Translations under genes and position numbers: made by a program
Notes under the pieces: generated by a model
Databases searched by the model: none
What the model was told of the DNA's origin: nothing
What the model saw: the letters and a program-made list of their open reading frames with translations, nothing else
NCBI RefSeq assembly: GCF_036014195.1
Contig: NZ_CP107918.1
Location: 4,402,001 to 4,466,000, forward strand
Reading direction: 5' to 3'
Source of the DNA: Streptomyces sp. NBC_00442
Lineage (GTDB): Bacteria > Actinomycetota > Actinomycetes > Streptomycetales > Streptomycetaceae
Length of the DNA: 64,000 nucleotides
Part shown: positions 26,913-35,419 of the stretch, piece by piece
Position numbering within the stretch: position 1 is the first letter of the stretch
Layout: each line of letters opens with the position of its first letter

Positions 26913-28214
26913 TCAGCTGGCGCTGTCCGCCGTCCACTGCGCCCACGACAGGTTCCAGCCGTTGAGGCCGTTGTCCGGGGCGATGGTCTTGTCGGGCGAG
27001 CCCTTCACGATGACGACGTCGCCGACGAGGCTGTGGTCGAACATCCACTTGGCCGTGGTGTCACCGGAGGCACCCTTCACGTCCCGCATGCCGACGCAGC
27101 CGTGGCTGGTGCCCTCGTTGCCGAACACCGAGGGGTCACCCCAGTAGTTGCCGTGGATGAAGGTGCCGGAGGTGGACAGGCGCATCGCGTGCGGCACGTC
27201 CTTGATGTCGTACTCGCCGCCGAAGCCCACGCTGTCGCCGTTCATCCGGGTCTGCGTGAACTTCTCGGAGATCACCATCTGTCCGTTGTACGTGGGGTGC
27301 GCGGCGCTGCCGGTGGAGACGGGGATCGTCTTGACGGTCTGGCCGTCCTGCTGGACGGTCATCTTCTGCGTCTTCACGTCGACGGTGGAGACCTGGTTGC
27401 GGCCGATGGTGAAGGTGACGTCCTTCTTCTGTACGCCGTAGATGCCCTTGGCGCCCTCGACCTTGTCCAGGTCGATCTTCATCGTCACCTTGGACCCGGC
27501 CTTCCAGTACTCCTCGGGCCGGAAGTCCAGGCGCTGGGAGTTGAACCAGTGCCCGACGACCTGCTGGCCGCTGCTGCTGGTGACCGTGATGTGGGAGAGG
27601 ACGTCCTTCTTGTTGGTGATCGCCTTGTTGAAGGTGAAGGACACCGGCATGCCGACGCCGACCGTGGAGCCGTCGTCGGGGGTGTAGGTGCCGATGAAGC
27701 TGTCCTTGGCCGAGACGGTGGTGAACTGCGAGTTCTCCGTCGCGGGCCGGCCCTTGTCGTCCTTGCCGTTCGCCGTGATCTTGTACTGGGTGCCGCGCTC
27801 GACCTTGCCGGTCGGCTTCCAGGAGAGCCCGTCGGCGGCGAGCGTGCCGGCCACGGCCTTGCCGCCCTGCGCCTCGGTCATCGTCACGTCGGAGAGCTTG
27901 CCGCCGTCCGCCGTGACGGCGACGTCGTTGATGGAGGCGTTGGTGGAGCCGTCCTTCGCCGAGATGGTGATCTTCAGCGTGGAGGCGTCCTTGGCGGCCG
28001 CGGCGTCCGAGCCCTTGCCGTTCTTGGCGCCGTCGTCGCTCGCCTTGGCGTCGCCGCCGCAGGCGGTCAGCGCGAGCGCGCCGACGAGCAGGCCGGCCGC
28101 ACCGGCGATCAGCCGGACACGACGCCGGGCATGCGGACGCGCGGTGCGCGGGGTGCTGAACTGCTGAGGCTGCGCTGCGTTGTCCGACGCCGGCGGTGTC
28201 ACGGGCTGCTCCAT
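26913..28214 (-). CDS. L,D-transpeptidase lipoprotein (second paralogue)
   Basis: 433 residues from ATG 28214. A signal with lipobox LTAC is followed by a Lys/Ala/Asp linker, two Ig-like domains and a YkuD domain with HGNYWG and SHGCVGM; the catalytic Cys is residue 373. It forms 3-3 peptidoglycan cross-links outside the membrane. Compared with the paralogue at 7758-9125 it has a much shorter n-region and more Lys codons. An exact CRP-type palindrome lies 80 bases upstream. No strong ribosome site precedes the ATG. Confidence 0.94.
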   Translation of the reverse strand: MEQPVTPPASDNAAQPQQFSTPRTARPHARRRVRLIAGAAGLLVGALALTACGGDAKASDDGAKNGKGSDAAAAKDASTLKITISAKDGSTNASINDVAVTADGGKLSDVTMTEAQGGKAVAGTLAADGLSWKPTGKVERGTQYKITANGKDDKGRPATENSQFTTVSAKDSFIGTYTPDDGSTVGVGMPVSFTFNKAITNKKDVLSHITVTSSSGQQVVGHWFNSQRLDFRPEEYWKAGSKVTMKIDLDKVEGAKGIYGVQKKDVTFTIGRNQVSTVDVKTQKMTVQQDGQTVKTIPVSTGSAAHPTYNGQMVISEKFTQTRMNGDSVGFGGEYDIKDVPHAMRLSTSGTFIHGNYWGDPSVFGNEGTSHGCVGMRDVKGASGDTTAKWMFDHSLVGDVVIVKGSPDKTIAPDNGLNGWNLSWAQWTADSAS

Positions 28215-28292
28215 GTCTGCGTGATGTACTGCGAATTGAATCCAGTACGGGCATAGAGCACCCAAATGGGCGCAGCGGTTGCGAGAGCCGAA

Positions 28293-28308
28293 TGTGACGG
28301 CGGTCACA
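28293..28308. promoter_or_regulatory. CRP-type operator upstream of L,D-transpeptidase gene
   Basis: TGTGA (28293-28297), 6-base spacer, TCACA (28304-28308) is an exact CRP/FNR-superfamily palindrome, extended to 10-bp arms CGAATGTGAC/GTCACATTCG. Streptomyces Crp recognises this type of site, and wall hydrolase genes are among known Crp targets. Confidence 0.6.
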
Positions 28309-28326
28309 TTCGCCGGTCTTCGGGCC

Positions 28327-29382
28327 TCAACTCCCGTACAGATCCCTATAAGAGGGGAATGTCCCCCCGGGACCTTCGCGTCCATCGATGCTCTCGGCCG
28401 CGCGCACGCCCCGCACGATCGCACGCGCCACGACGTCCGCCCCCGCGGCCAGCACCTCGTTCAGCTCCTCGGGGCTCAACGGCCCGTTCCCGGGGGAGCC
28501 GTGTGCGCCGCTCGCCAGGGCGAACACGGTGTCCCCGTCGTGCATCAGGTGGACGGGACGGATCGCGCGGGCCAGGCCGTCGTGCGAGGTCTCGGCGAGC
28601 TTCAGCGCCTGTGGCCGGCTGAGCGGCGCGTCGGTGGCGACGACGGCGAGCGTGGTGTTGAGCGGCGGAAGCCCCATGCGCTCGCGGGAGCGGGCGATCC
28701 GCTCCTGCGCCGCCGCGTGCACATCGGCGGCGGGGATGCGCAGGGGTCCCGCCCCGTACTCCCCGTACAGCACCCCGGTGTGCGGATCGACCGGCGAGCC
28801 GACGGCGTTGACCACGGCGAGCGCCGCGACCGTGGCCCCCGAGGCGAGCCGGACGCTCGCGGTGCCGACCCCGCCCTTGACCCCGCCGACCACGGCGCCG
28901 GTCCCGGCCCCCACGTTCCCCTCGGCGACCTCGGTCCCGGCCGCCTCCGCCGCGGCCCGCCCCACCGAGGCATCGGGCCGTGCCCGCCACGCACCACCCC
29001 GCCCCAGATCGAACACGCAGGCCGCGGGCACGACCGGCACGACCTGGTGCGGCTCGGGCCCCACCCGCACCCCGCGCCCCTGCTCCTCAAGCCAGGCCAT
29101 GACCCCGCCGGCCGCGTCGAGCCCGAACGCGCTGCCGCCGGTCAGGACGACGGCGTCGATGCGCTCGACGACGTTCTTCGGATCGAGCGCGTCGGTCTCG
29201 CGCGTGCCGGGCCCGCCCCCGCGCACCGCGACGCCGGCGACCGCGCCGCCGGGCGGAGCGAGCACGACGGTGGTCCCGCTCAGCGCGCCGGGCCCGGGTA
29301 CGGCCGCGTGCCCGACCCGGAACCCGGGCACGTCGGTGAGGGAGTTGGTGGTCGCGGGGGGCATGGCGGTCATGGGGGTCAT
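28327..29382 (-). CDS. P1/S58-family peptidase (DmpA-like aminopeptidase/esterase)
   Basis: 351 residues from ATG 29382; ATGs at 29373 and 29364 and a GTG at 29391 are close alternatives. Family marks: LTDVPGFRVGHA at the N-terminus, GGSAFGLDAAGG, NVGAGTGAVVGGVKGGVGTAS, and NTTLAVVATDAPLS. These self-processing N-terminal-nucleophile-like enzymes cleave before the Thr/Ser of the last motif to make alpha and beta chains. Cytosolic; hydrolyses N-terminal residues or beta-amino-acid peptides, substrate uncertain. Confidence 0.9.
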   Translation of the reverse strand: MTPMTAMPPATTNSLTDVPGFRVGHAAVPGPGALSGTTVVLAPPGGAVAGVAVRGGGPGTRETDALDPKNVVERIDAVVLTGGSAFGLDAAGGVMAWLEEQGRGVRVGPEPHQVVPVVPAACVFDLGRGGAWRARPDASVGRAAAEAAGTEVAEGNVGAGTGAVVGGVKGGVGTASVRLASGATVAALAVVNAVGSPVDPHTGVLYGEYGAGPLRIPAADVHAAAQERIARSRERMGLPPLNTTLAVVATDAPLSRPQALKLAETSHDGLARAIRPVHLMHDGDTVFALASGAHGSPGNGPLSPEELNEVLAAGADVVARAIVRGVRAAESIDGREGPGGTFPSYRDLYGS

Positions 29383-29434
29383 GCCTACCACGCCCGGCCG
29401 ATCCCGGGTGTGCCCCGCTGGACCGTGAGCCCGG

Positions 29435-30475
29435 CTAGCCCTTCAGCCCCGCGACGAAGGCCGCCCAGGCGGCGGGAGTGGTGGTCAGGGTGGGGCTTTG
29501 TTCCATGGAGAACTTCGAGTCACGCACTGGAACCACGGCAGCAAGGTTCAGGGCTACCTCGACGCATTGTCCTTCGGTATTGCTGCGCGTCGACTTGCGG
29601 AAGTCGGCCCCGGCCAAGTCGTGTTGCGGGTGTGTTTTGCTCATCTCGATCATGTCCTCCTGTGCGAGTCGAAGCAGGGCGACCGACTCACGGGGCGTGA
29701 GAGCGTGCGCTTGGAGGTGATCGTAGATCAGTCCATAGCGGGCCACGGCTGGTGCTTCCTCGAAGAGTTGACCACTGGAGGAACCTTCCAGATAAGCGAC
29801 GTTGGCCCTTTCCGGAAGCGCAAGGACCGTGAGCGCGCCGCCCAGGGCGGGGTGTGCGCCGATCGCTTCAGGAAGTACCTGAAGGTTCACGGCCGGGTGC
29901 TCGGACATGGTGACCATGTGTCCCAACTGAGCCGCCATGACGAGGGGGCCACCGACGGGACGACGGAGCAGAGACTCCTCGACGATGAACCACAGTGCGG
30001 GTGGCTGTGTTCTGTTGATGATCTCCTGACGCCTCAGGCGTGCTGCAAGCTGAATGTCGATGGCGTCGGCATGCCCTATACGGCCCAGTCGCCCCATGGT
30101 CAACAGCTCTCGGGCGTAGGCCTCGGTCTGCAGTAGCCCGGGTACGGCCATCGGTTGGTACTCGCTGATGCTCACGGCCCGACCCTCGAACCCGATGAAC
30201 AGGGCGAGCCAGTCCGGAATGGCGGGCGGGTTGTCCACCAGGATCATCAGGCGTTCCAGGATCCCGTCCGTCCCCAGCGCCGCATCGAGGTCCTTGGCGT
30301 TGTCGAGCGTCGCCGGAATCGTGGCGTTCTCGATCTGCCCGATCCGGGACACGGCCATGTGCGCCTTGTCCGCCAGCTTGGCCTGCGGCCAGCCCAGGGC
30401 ACGGCGCAGCCGGAGGACTTCCTGCCCCAGAAACCACGCTGGGGAGAGTTCTGGCTCCGGTCGTGGGTTCGTCAC
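29435..30475 (-). CDS. XRE-HTH/DUF5753 regulator fused to a DUF397 protein
   Basis: 346 residues. HTH (about 15-70): LGQEVLRLRRALGWPQAKLADKAHMAVSRIGQIENA. DUF5753 (about 90-270) begins FIGFEGRAVSISEYQPMAVPGLLQTEAYAR. From about residue 278 the chain continues as a complete DUF397 domain: FRKSTRSNTEGQCVEVALN, VPVRDSKF and the closing AAWAAFVAGLKG. In Streptomyces these are normally two adjacent genes (WhiJ-like regulator plus small DUF397 partner) that influence development. Here no stop codon separates them, yet an AGGAGG site and two ATGs remain at the junction. The GTG start has GAGAGGAG upstream. Confidence 0.88.
   Translation of the reverse strand: MTNPRPEPELSPAWFLGQEVLRLRRALGWPQAKLADKAHMAVSRIGQIENATIPATLDNAKDLDAALGTDGILERLMILVDNPPAIPDWLALFIGFEGRAVSISEYQPMAVPGLLQTEAYARELLTMGRLGRIGHADAIDIQLAARLRRQEIINRTQPPALWFIVEESLLRRPVGGPLVMAAQLGHMVTMSEHPAVNLQVLPEAIGAHPALGGALTVLALPERANVAYLEGSSSGQLFEEAPAVARYGLIYDHLQAHALTPRESVALLRLAQEDMIEMSKTHPQHDLAGADFRKSTRSNTEGQCVEVALNLAAVVPVRDSKFSMEQSPTLTTTPAAWAAFVAGLKG
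29651..29661 (-). promoter_or_regulatory. Internal ribosome site and start for stand-alone DUF397 product
   Basis: AGGAGG (29661-29656 read on minus) followed by AC and an in-frame ATG at 29653; a second in-frame ATG lies nine bases later at 29644. Initiation here would give a 72- or 69-residue free DUF397 protein in addition to the fusion. Confidence 0.55.
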
Positions 30476-30490
30476 GGGGCCATCACTCCT

Positions 30491-30511
30491 CTCTAATTCG
30501 TGCTCTTAGAG
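30491..30511. promoter_or_regulatory. Inverted repeat at XRE promoter
   Basis: CTCTAA (30491-30496) and TTAGAG (30506-30511) with a 9-base spacer, 16 bases before the GTG start. It overlaps the expected promoter and is a candidate autoregulatory site for the XRE protein. Confidence 0.45.
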
Positions 30512-30611
30512 CCCTGACCACTCCCAACCTAGCGACCTGGCAGGCAAGTTGAGCGTTGCCAGGGAAATCCGCCCCGAACGAGGGGCGGAGCGCAGCACGG
30601 AGGTAAGCGAT

Positions 30612-30812
30612 ATGAAGCGTGGACGGTATGCGGTCGACGTGGACACGGGGCGGGTCGGGGAAATCGTCAGCCGGCACGCCGGGTCGGTGTTTCTGCGGCC
30701 CCCCGGTGGCGGCCGGGAATGGGCCGTCGCACCGCACCGCCTTCGTCCGCCCACCGAACCCGAACTCCGGCGCGCCGAGATGTACGGCACCCCCGTCGGC
30801 GGTGAGCGCTGA
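30612..30812 (+). CDS. Small conserved protein next to XRE/DUF397 module
   Basis: 66 residues (MKRGRYAVDVDTGRVGEIVSRH...). GGAGG stands 8 bases before the ATG. The pattern of short strands (YAVDVDTGRVGEI, SVFLRPPGGGREWAV) suggests a small beta-barrel. Proteins of this type are commonly found divergent to XRE-DUF5753 genes in Streptomyces, so a role in the same switch is plausible. The stop overlaps the next start (TGATG). Confidence 0.7.
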   Translation: MKRGRYAVDVDTGRVGEIVSRHAGSVFLRPPGGGREWAVAPHRLRPPTEPELRRAEMYGTPVGGER

Positions 30813-31012
30813 TGTGGGCCGTACAGCCCTCGGCGAGCCTGGACGCGTGGCTGTACTGGGCCGAACCCGTCGACGGATGCGACGGCTGCGCACGAGCCAT
30901 ACGACGACTCGCCGAGGCGGAGAAGGCGGGCGATCAGACGGAGCGGTACGAGGCGTCCCGCGAGGTGCGGGCACACCCTCGTCACCCGGGGGAGCCGGGG
31001 CAGGGGCTCTGA
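30812..31012 (+). CDS. Small protein coupled to the preceding gene
   Basis: 66 residues (MWAVQPSASLDAWLYWAEPVDGCDGCARAIRR...). Its ATG shares one base with the previous stop. A CDGC pair and a helical segment RRLAEAEKAGDQTERYEASREVRAH are visible. Function unknown; co-translated with its neighbour. Confidence 0.65.
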   Translation: MWAVQPSASLDAWLYWAEPVDGCDGCARAIRRLAEAEKAGDQTERYEASREVRAHPRHPGEPGQGL

Positions 31013-31043
31013 CCGTGGGGCGCTCCAGCCGCCTGGTGCGGCT

Positions 31044-31068
31044 GCGGCTGCGGGGGCGCCGCAGCCGC
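31044..31068. terminator. Convergent terminator
   Basis: GCGGCTGCGG (31044-31053) and CCGCAGCCGC (31059-31068) pair perfectly with a 5-base loop, between plus-strand gene end 31012 and minus-strand gene end 31094. Confidence 0.7.
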
Positions 31069-31093
31069 GGGCACGGTGAGTCCCGGCCGCGTG

Positions 31094-31471
31094 TCAGAGC
31101 GGCTTGATGCGGGCCTTGAGCAGGCAGAACTCGTTGCCCTCGGGGTCGGCAAGGACGTGCCACGACGTGTCCTCGGTCTGGCCGATGTCGGCCGGGCGGG
31201 CACCGAGCTTCAGGAGGCGTTCGAGCTCGGCGTCCTGGTCGCGGTCGGTGGGGTTGACGTCGATGTGCAGCCGGGACTTGCCCGGCTCCGGCTCGTCCCG
31301 GACGCTGAAGAAGATCGTGGGCTGCGGACCGCCGAACCCTTCCGGCGTGCCGATCTCCACGCAGCCCTCCGTGCGGTCCACCACGACGTAGTCCAGGACC
31401 TCGCACCAGAACCGCGCCAGCAGTTCGGGGTCGCGGCAACCGAGCACGAGCTCACCGATACGACATGCCAT
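31094..31471 (-). CDS. VOC-superfamily protein (glyoxalase-like domain)
   Basis: 125 residues: MACRIGELVLGCRDPELLARFWCEVLDYVV..., SRLHIDVNPTDRDQDAELERLLKLGARPADIG and DPEGNEFCLL. The two half-modules with His/Glu positions mark the VOC fold. Full length and intact. Substrate unknown; relatives range from isomerases to antibiotic-binding proteins. Confidence 0.88.
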   Translation of the reverse strand: MACRIGELVLGCRDPELLARFWCEVLDYVVVDRTEGCVEIGTPEGFGGPQPTIFFSVRDEPEPGKSRLHIDVNPTDRDQDAELERLLKLGARPADIGQTEDTSWHVLADPEGNEFCLLKARIKPL

Positions 31472-31607
31472 GAAGGATCCTGCTCTCAGTCGGCGGGCCC
31501 GCGGCCGTGCGCACGCCTCTTGGGGCTTCCGGCAGCGAAGACAACTCCGCGACCGTACCGGAGGAGGCGCGCGCGGAAAAGATCCTTTTCTCGTGCACGG
31601 GCTCCGG

Positions 31608-32195
31608 CTACGGCACGTTCCAGGCGGAGATGACCGGCTGGTCGTCCTCCGTGGTGAGGAAGCTGAGCGTGCCCGGGTGGGGGTGGCCCAGGAGGCGGCT
31701 CTCGGGCGGGGGCAGGCCGAGCCAGCGCACGGTCAGGATGCGGGCCAGGTGGCCGTGGGCGACGACGGCCACGTCGCCCTCGCTCAGGAGCGGACGGATG
31801 CGGGACAGGGCCGCGTCGGTGCGGGCTGCCACCTGGTCGAGCTGCTCACCGGGGTGGTCGGCGTCGCCCGGGATCACACCGTCGCGCCAGAGGTCCCAGC
31901 CCGGACGCGTCGCGCGGATCTGCTCCGCGGACAGGCCCTCGTAGCCGCCGTAGTCCCACTCCACCAGGTCGGGGTCGGGCTTGGCGTCGGTGAGGCCGGC
32001 CAGCTCGGCGGTCCGCAGGGCGCGGCTCAGCGGACTGCTGAACACGGCCACCAGGCGACGGCCGGCCAGCCTCGGAGCGAGGGCACGGGCCGCCGCCTCG
32101 CCCGCCGCGGTCAGGGGGACGTCGGTCCGGCCCGCATGCTGGCCTGTCAGGCTCCACTCGGTCTGACCATGGCGGATCACTATGAGTTCACCCAT
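31608..32195 (-). CDS. Histidine phosphatase (phosphoglycerate mutase-like)
   Basis: 195 residues from ATG 32195; an upstream extension to 32264 is rejected because the fold begins at MGELIVIRHGQT. Catalytic RHG (His9), SSPLSRALRTAEL, the acid motif WDYGGYEGL and the late catalytic VVAHGHLARIL are all present. It removes phosphate from small metabolites via a phosphohistidine; substrate undefined. A hexanucleotide repeat tract lies just upstream. Confidence 0.92.
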   Translation of the reverse strand: MGELIVIRHGQTEWSLTGQHAGRTDVPLTAAGEAAARALAPRLAGRRLVAVFSSPLSRALRTAELAGLTDAKPDPDLVEWDYGGYEGLSAEQIRATRPGWDLWRDGVIPGDADHPGEQLDQVAARTDAALSRIRPLLSEGDVAVVAHGHLARILTVRWLGLPPPESRLLGHPHPGTLSFLTTEDDQPVISAWNVP

Positions 32196-32266
32196 GGGCG
32201 CGCAGGTTGGCCGAGCTCGGGTTTCGCACTCAAGGGCATCGATCAGGAAGGGAGTTGGGCTCATTG

Positions 32267-32334
<68 letters not shown>

Positions 32335-32348
32335 TGCCGGCTTCGGCG

Positions 32349-33509
32349 TCACGACGTGGTCGTGGCCTCGGGGCGCAGACGGTTCAGGGTCCAGCCGATC
32401 GCCACCGTCAGCGCGGCCACCACCCCGGCCAGCGGTACCGCCGTGTGGCCCGCGAACGTGCAGGCGACGATCGCCAACGCCGCTACGGGCAGCACCAGTT
32501 GCTGCGCTCTGCCCCGCTTGAAGTGGCGGGAGTGGAGGAGCCATACCGTCAGGAGGAACAGCGCGGCCGGGACCGTCACCGCCGATGCCGCCGCGTTCGC
32601 CGAGATGGGGGCCTTGCCGACGGTCTGCTCGATCGCCACCTCCATGCCCGCGCCGATCGCCGCCGCCGACGCGAGCACCACGTAATGACCGTAACCCCAC
32701 ACGAAGGCCTGCCGGTTGGAGGTCAGGTGGTCGTGGATGGGTGCCGCGAAATAGATCCACCACGCGGCGAACACGATGAGCAGCCCGCCTGCGGCGAGCG
32801 GCAGCAGATCGCCGAGTTCGTCGTGTTCGTCGAGGGCTTCCTGGACGGCGATGGTCGCCGCCGACACCGTCTCGCCGAGCACGATCAGCGTGAACAGGCC
32901 GTACCGCTCGGCGATGTGGTGCGGATGCCAGGTGGTGGTGTGCACATGCTCGGCGACCATCGGTACGGACAGCTCGGCGAGGGCGAGCAGCGGGAAGAAC
33001 CAGGTGCGGGCCGAGTCGGGCACGAACAGCATGACGACCCAGCCCACTTGGCACACCACGAGCCCGGCCGCGTACCGCAGGCACATCGCGCGCTCGGCCC
33101 GGTCCTGGCAGGACATGGCGGCGCGCAGCCACTGGCTGGTCAGGGCGAGTCGCATCACGATGTAGCCGATCACGGCGATCGTGAAGTCACCGCTGTCGAA
33201 GGCGCGGGGCACGCCCGCCGCCAGGATCAGCACGCCGGTGATCTGTACGAGGGTCACGACCCGGTACAGGGCGTCGTCGGTGTCGTACGCGGAGGCGAAC
33301 CACGTGAAGTTCATCCACGCCCACCAGATCGCGAAGAAGACCGCCGCGTAACCGGCGATACCCGTGCCCACGTGGCCCTCCGCGAGGGCGTGGACGAGCC
33401 GGGCTCCGGCCTGGGCTACGGCGACGACGAAACACAGGTCGAAGAACAGCTCTAGCGGGGTCGAGGCGCGATGGCCCTCGTGGCGGCTGCGTGCGGTCAT
33501 GCGTGGCAT
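32349..33509 (-). CDS. Low-temperature-requirement A (LtrA) family membrane protein
   Basis: 386 residues from the ATG at 33509; GTG 33515 and ATG 33500 are alternatives without clear ribosome sites. Ten or so helices. Family marks: STPLELFFDLCFVVAVAQ at the first helix, FFAIWWAWMNFTWFASAYDTDD, and ERYGLFTLIVLGETV in the middle. The biochemical role of LtrA is not established; it was named for cold growth in Listeria. Confidence 0.88.
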   Translation of the reverse strand: MPRMTARSRHEGHRASTPLELFFDLCFVVAVAQAGARLVHALAEGHVGTGIAGYAAVFFAIWWAWMNFTWFASAYDTDDALYRVVTLVQITGVLILAAGVPRAFDSGDFTIAVIGYIVMRLALTSQWLRAAMSCQDRAERAMCLRYAAGLVVCQVGWVVMLFVPDSARTWFFPLLALAELSVPMVAEHVHTTTWHPHHIAERYGLFTLIVLGETVSAATIAVQEALDEHDELGDLLPLAAGGLLIVFAAWWIYFAAPIHDHLTSNRQAFVWGYGHYVVLASAAAIGAGMEVAIEQTVGKAPISANAAASAVTVPAALFLLTVWLLHSRHFKRGRAQQLVLPVAALAIVACTFAGHTAVPLAGVVAALTVAIGWTLNRLRPEATTTS

Positions 33510-33905
33510 GCGCACAGCACACCAGACGGGGTGGGGGGCTGGGCGGCCAACACCTCCGGCCGCACTGATTCGTACCGGTTCAGCACAAGGCGTGCGAGCA
33601 GGGAGTGATCGGCGATCGGGGCCGGTACGGCGTGCCGCCGGGTGCCGCCGGCCCGGCAGCGGTTGGCTGTGCGAGTCCGGCTGACCGGCGACGCGGACAC
33701 CGACCGTACGGCGATGCCCGCGGCGGCCGAGCCCGGCGGTGCCCCAACTGTGGGCGCAGGCCGTTCACGCGGAGTGCCAGCCGGATTCATCCAGTCCCCC
33801 CATTGACCCCGGCAACGGCTCACGGTTGGCTGCTGACCCCGGCAGCGGCTCACGCTGGGCCGCCGCTGCTCGAACGTCAACTCACGCTCCAGCAAGGGGA
33901 CTTAC
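33510..33905. other. 396-bp divergent intergenic region with short direct repeats
   Basis: It separates divergent ltrA and the propeller gene. A GCGGCC/GGCCGC inverted repeat lies at about 33542-33562. Two 21-base direct repeats beginning TGACCCCGGCA lie at 33804-33824 and 33834-33854, 30 bp apart, about 50 bases before the plus-strand gene. No convincing ORF was found. Confidence 0.6.
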
Positions 33906-35237
33906 ATGCGCCACTTAAGACGAACGGCCGTCGCCGCGGCTGTCCTGGGGACCTGCGCGGTGCTGGTTCTGCCGACGGCCGCCGCGGCGGACGGGCAGCG
34001 CGTGCGCACCGAGCGGGTGAGTGTCGCCGCCGACGGTACGGAGGCCAACGGCGAGTCGGGGGAGGGGGTGATCAGCGGTGACGGCCGCTTCGTCGTCTTC
34101 GGCTCACAGGCCGACAACCTGATTCCCGGCGACGCCTCGAAGGGCGGCCCCTTCGTGAAGGAGCTGCGCACCGGCAGGGTCGATCGGATCAACGTGGCCC
34201 TCGACGGAACACCGGCCAACGGCTTCGTCTCGGACGCTGCGATCAGCGCCAACGGCCGGTACGTCGTCTTCAGCTCGGACGCCACGAACCTCGTCCCCGG
34301 CGGCAACCCCACCGGCAGTACCGAGGTGTACGTACGCGATCGCTGGACGGGGCGCACCGACCTCCTCATCAGGGACCGGCCGCAGGAGCGCGTGGAGGAC
34401 GGTGAGCCATCGATCAGCGCGGACGGCAGGTTCGTCGCCTTCGTCTCCTCGCGCACCGACCTGGTGACCGGAGACACCAACGCGGCACAAGACGTGTTCG
34501 TGAAGGACCGGTGGCGGGGTACCGTCAAACGCGTCAGCGTCGCCTCCGACGGAACGCAGGCGGACGAGTACTCCATCTCCCCGGTGATCAGTGCCGACGG
34601 CAGCCGGGTCGGGTTCAAGAGCAGGGCGTCCAACCTCACCCCCCAAGCGGGCACCGACGAGGATGCGCTGGCGCGGCCGCGGGCCCGCGTGTTCTACGCG
34701 CACGACCTGCGGACCGGCCGCACCCAGCTGGCCGCGCACACCCGCACCGGCTCGCAGCTGGCGGTCCTCACGGACATCGGCTTGAGTCCCGACGGGCGCT
34801 ATGCGTTGTTCATGAGCACCAACAGCGACATCGTCCCCGGCGACACCAACGGCACCGCGGACGCCTTCGCCACGGATCTGTGCACGGGCGCGACCCGGCG
34901 ACTGAGCATGGCGGCCGACGGCGCCCAGCCCAACGACATCTCCTATGGCCACGTGGCCATGAGCGCCGACAACCGGCGGGCGTTCTTCACTTCGGCCGCC
35001 TCCAACCTGGTGCCGGGCGACACCAACGGCGTCGAGGACCTCTTCGTACGCGATCTGCGTACGGGCGCGGTGGATCGCGTCAACGTCGCGTCAGGCGGGA
35101 CGCAGGCCGGCGAGTTCACCCTGAGTTTCAGCGTCGATCTGGCCGGGCGCACGGCGGTGTTCGACAGCACGGCGAACAATCTCGTACCCAACGACGGCAA
35201 CGGGGTGAGCGACGTCTTCCTGCGCCACCTGCGGTGA
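33906..35237 (+). CDS. Secreted seven-bladed beta-propeller protein (TolB/PD40-like repeats)
   Basis: 443 residues with a Sec signal (MRHLRRTAVAAAVLGTCAVLVL...AAA). Seven repeats of about 55-60 residues carry the core (I/V)SxDGRxVxFxSxAxNLVPGDTNG followed by DxFVRDxxTGxxxRVxVAxDGTQA. That is the PD40/WD40-like pattern of TolB-type propellers, here filling the whole mature chain. No enzyme domain is attached; a binding or scaffolding role outside the cell is likely. The ATG lies 5 bases after AAGGGGA. Confidence 0.85.
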   Translation: MRHLRRTAVAAAVLGTCAVLVLPTAAAADGQRVRTERVSVAADGTEANGESGEGVISGDGRFVVFGSQADNLIPGDASKGGPFVKELRTGRVDRINVALDGTPANGFVSDAAISANGRYVVFSSDATNLVPGGNPTGSTEVYVRDRWTGRTDLLIRDRPQERVEDGEPSISADGRFVAFVSSRTDLVTGDTNAAQDVFVKDRWRGTVKRVSVASDGTQADEYSISPVISADGSRVGFKSRASNLTPQAGTDEDALARPRARVFYAHDLRTGRTQLAAHTRTGSQLAVLTDIGLSPDGRYALFMSTNSDIVPGDTNGTADAFATDLCTGATRRLSMAADGAQPNDISYGHVAMSADNRRAFFTSAASNLVPGDTNGVEDLFVRDLRTGAVDRVNVASGGTQAGEFTLSFSVDLAGRTAVFDSTANNLVPNDGNGVSDVFLRHLR

Positions 35238-35419
35238 GTCGAGCGGTTCCGGCGAGGCGAAGGCGGCGTCGCACGGCCGGCCCCGGGCTGGGGCAGCGCG
35301 GCAGCACACCTTCAAGAGATGCGGAGAACTGCGCGAGCAGCCACGCACGGCCCGCACCCGAAAGTGGACCCCGCGGGGTGCGGGAACCGCGCGAGCTTGT
35401 GAGGGGCGCGGGGTTCCCT

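Noticed and set aside
33497..33895. Minus-strand frame of 132 codons in the ltrA/propeller gap
   Set aside because: Composition and repeats reflect the DNA direct repeats, no ribosome site, and it occupies the likely promoter region of both flanking genes.
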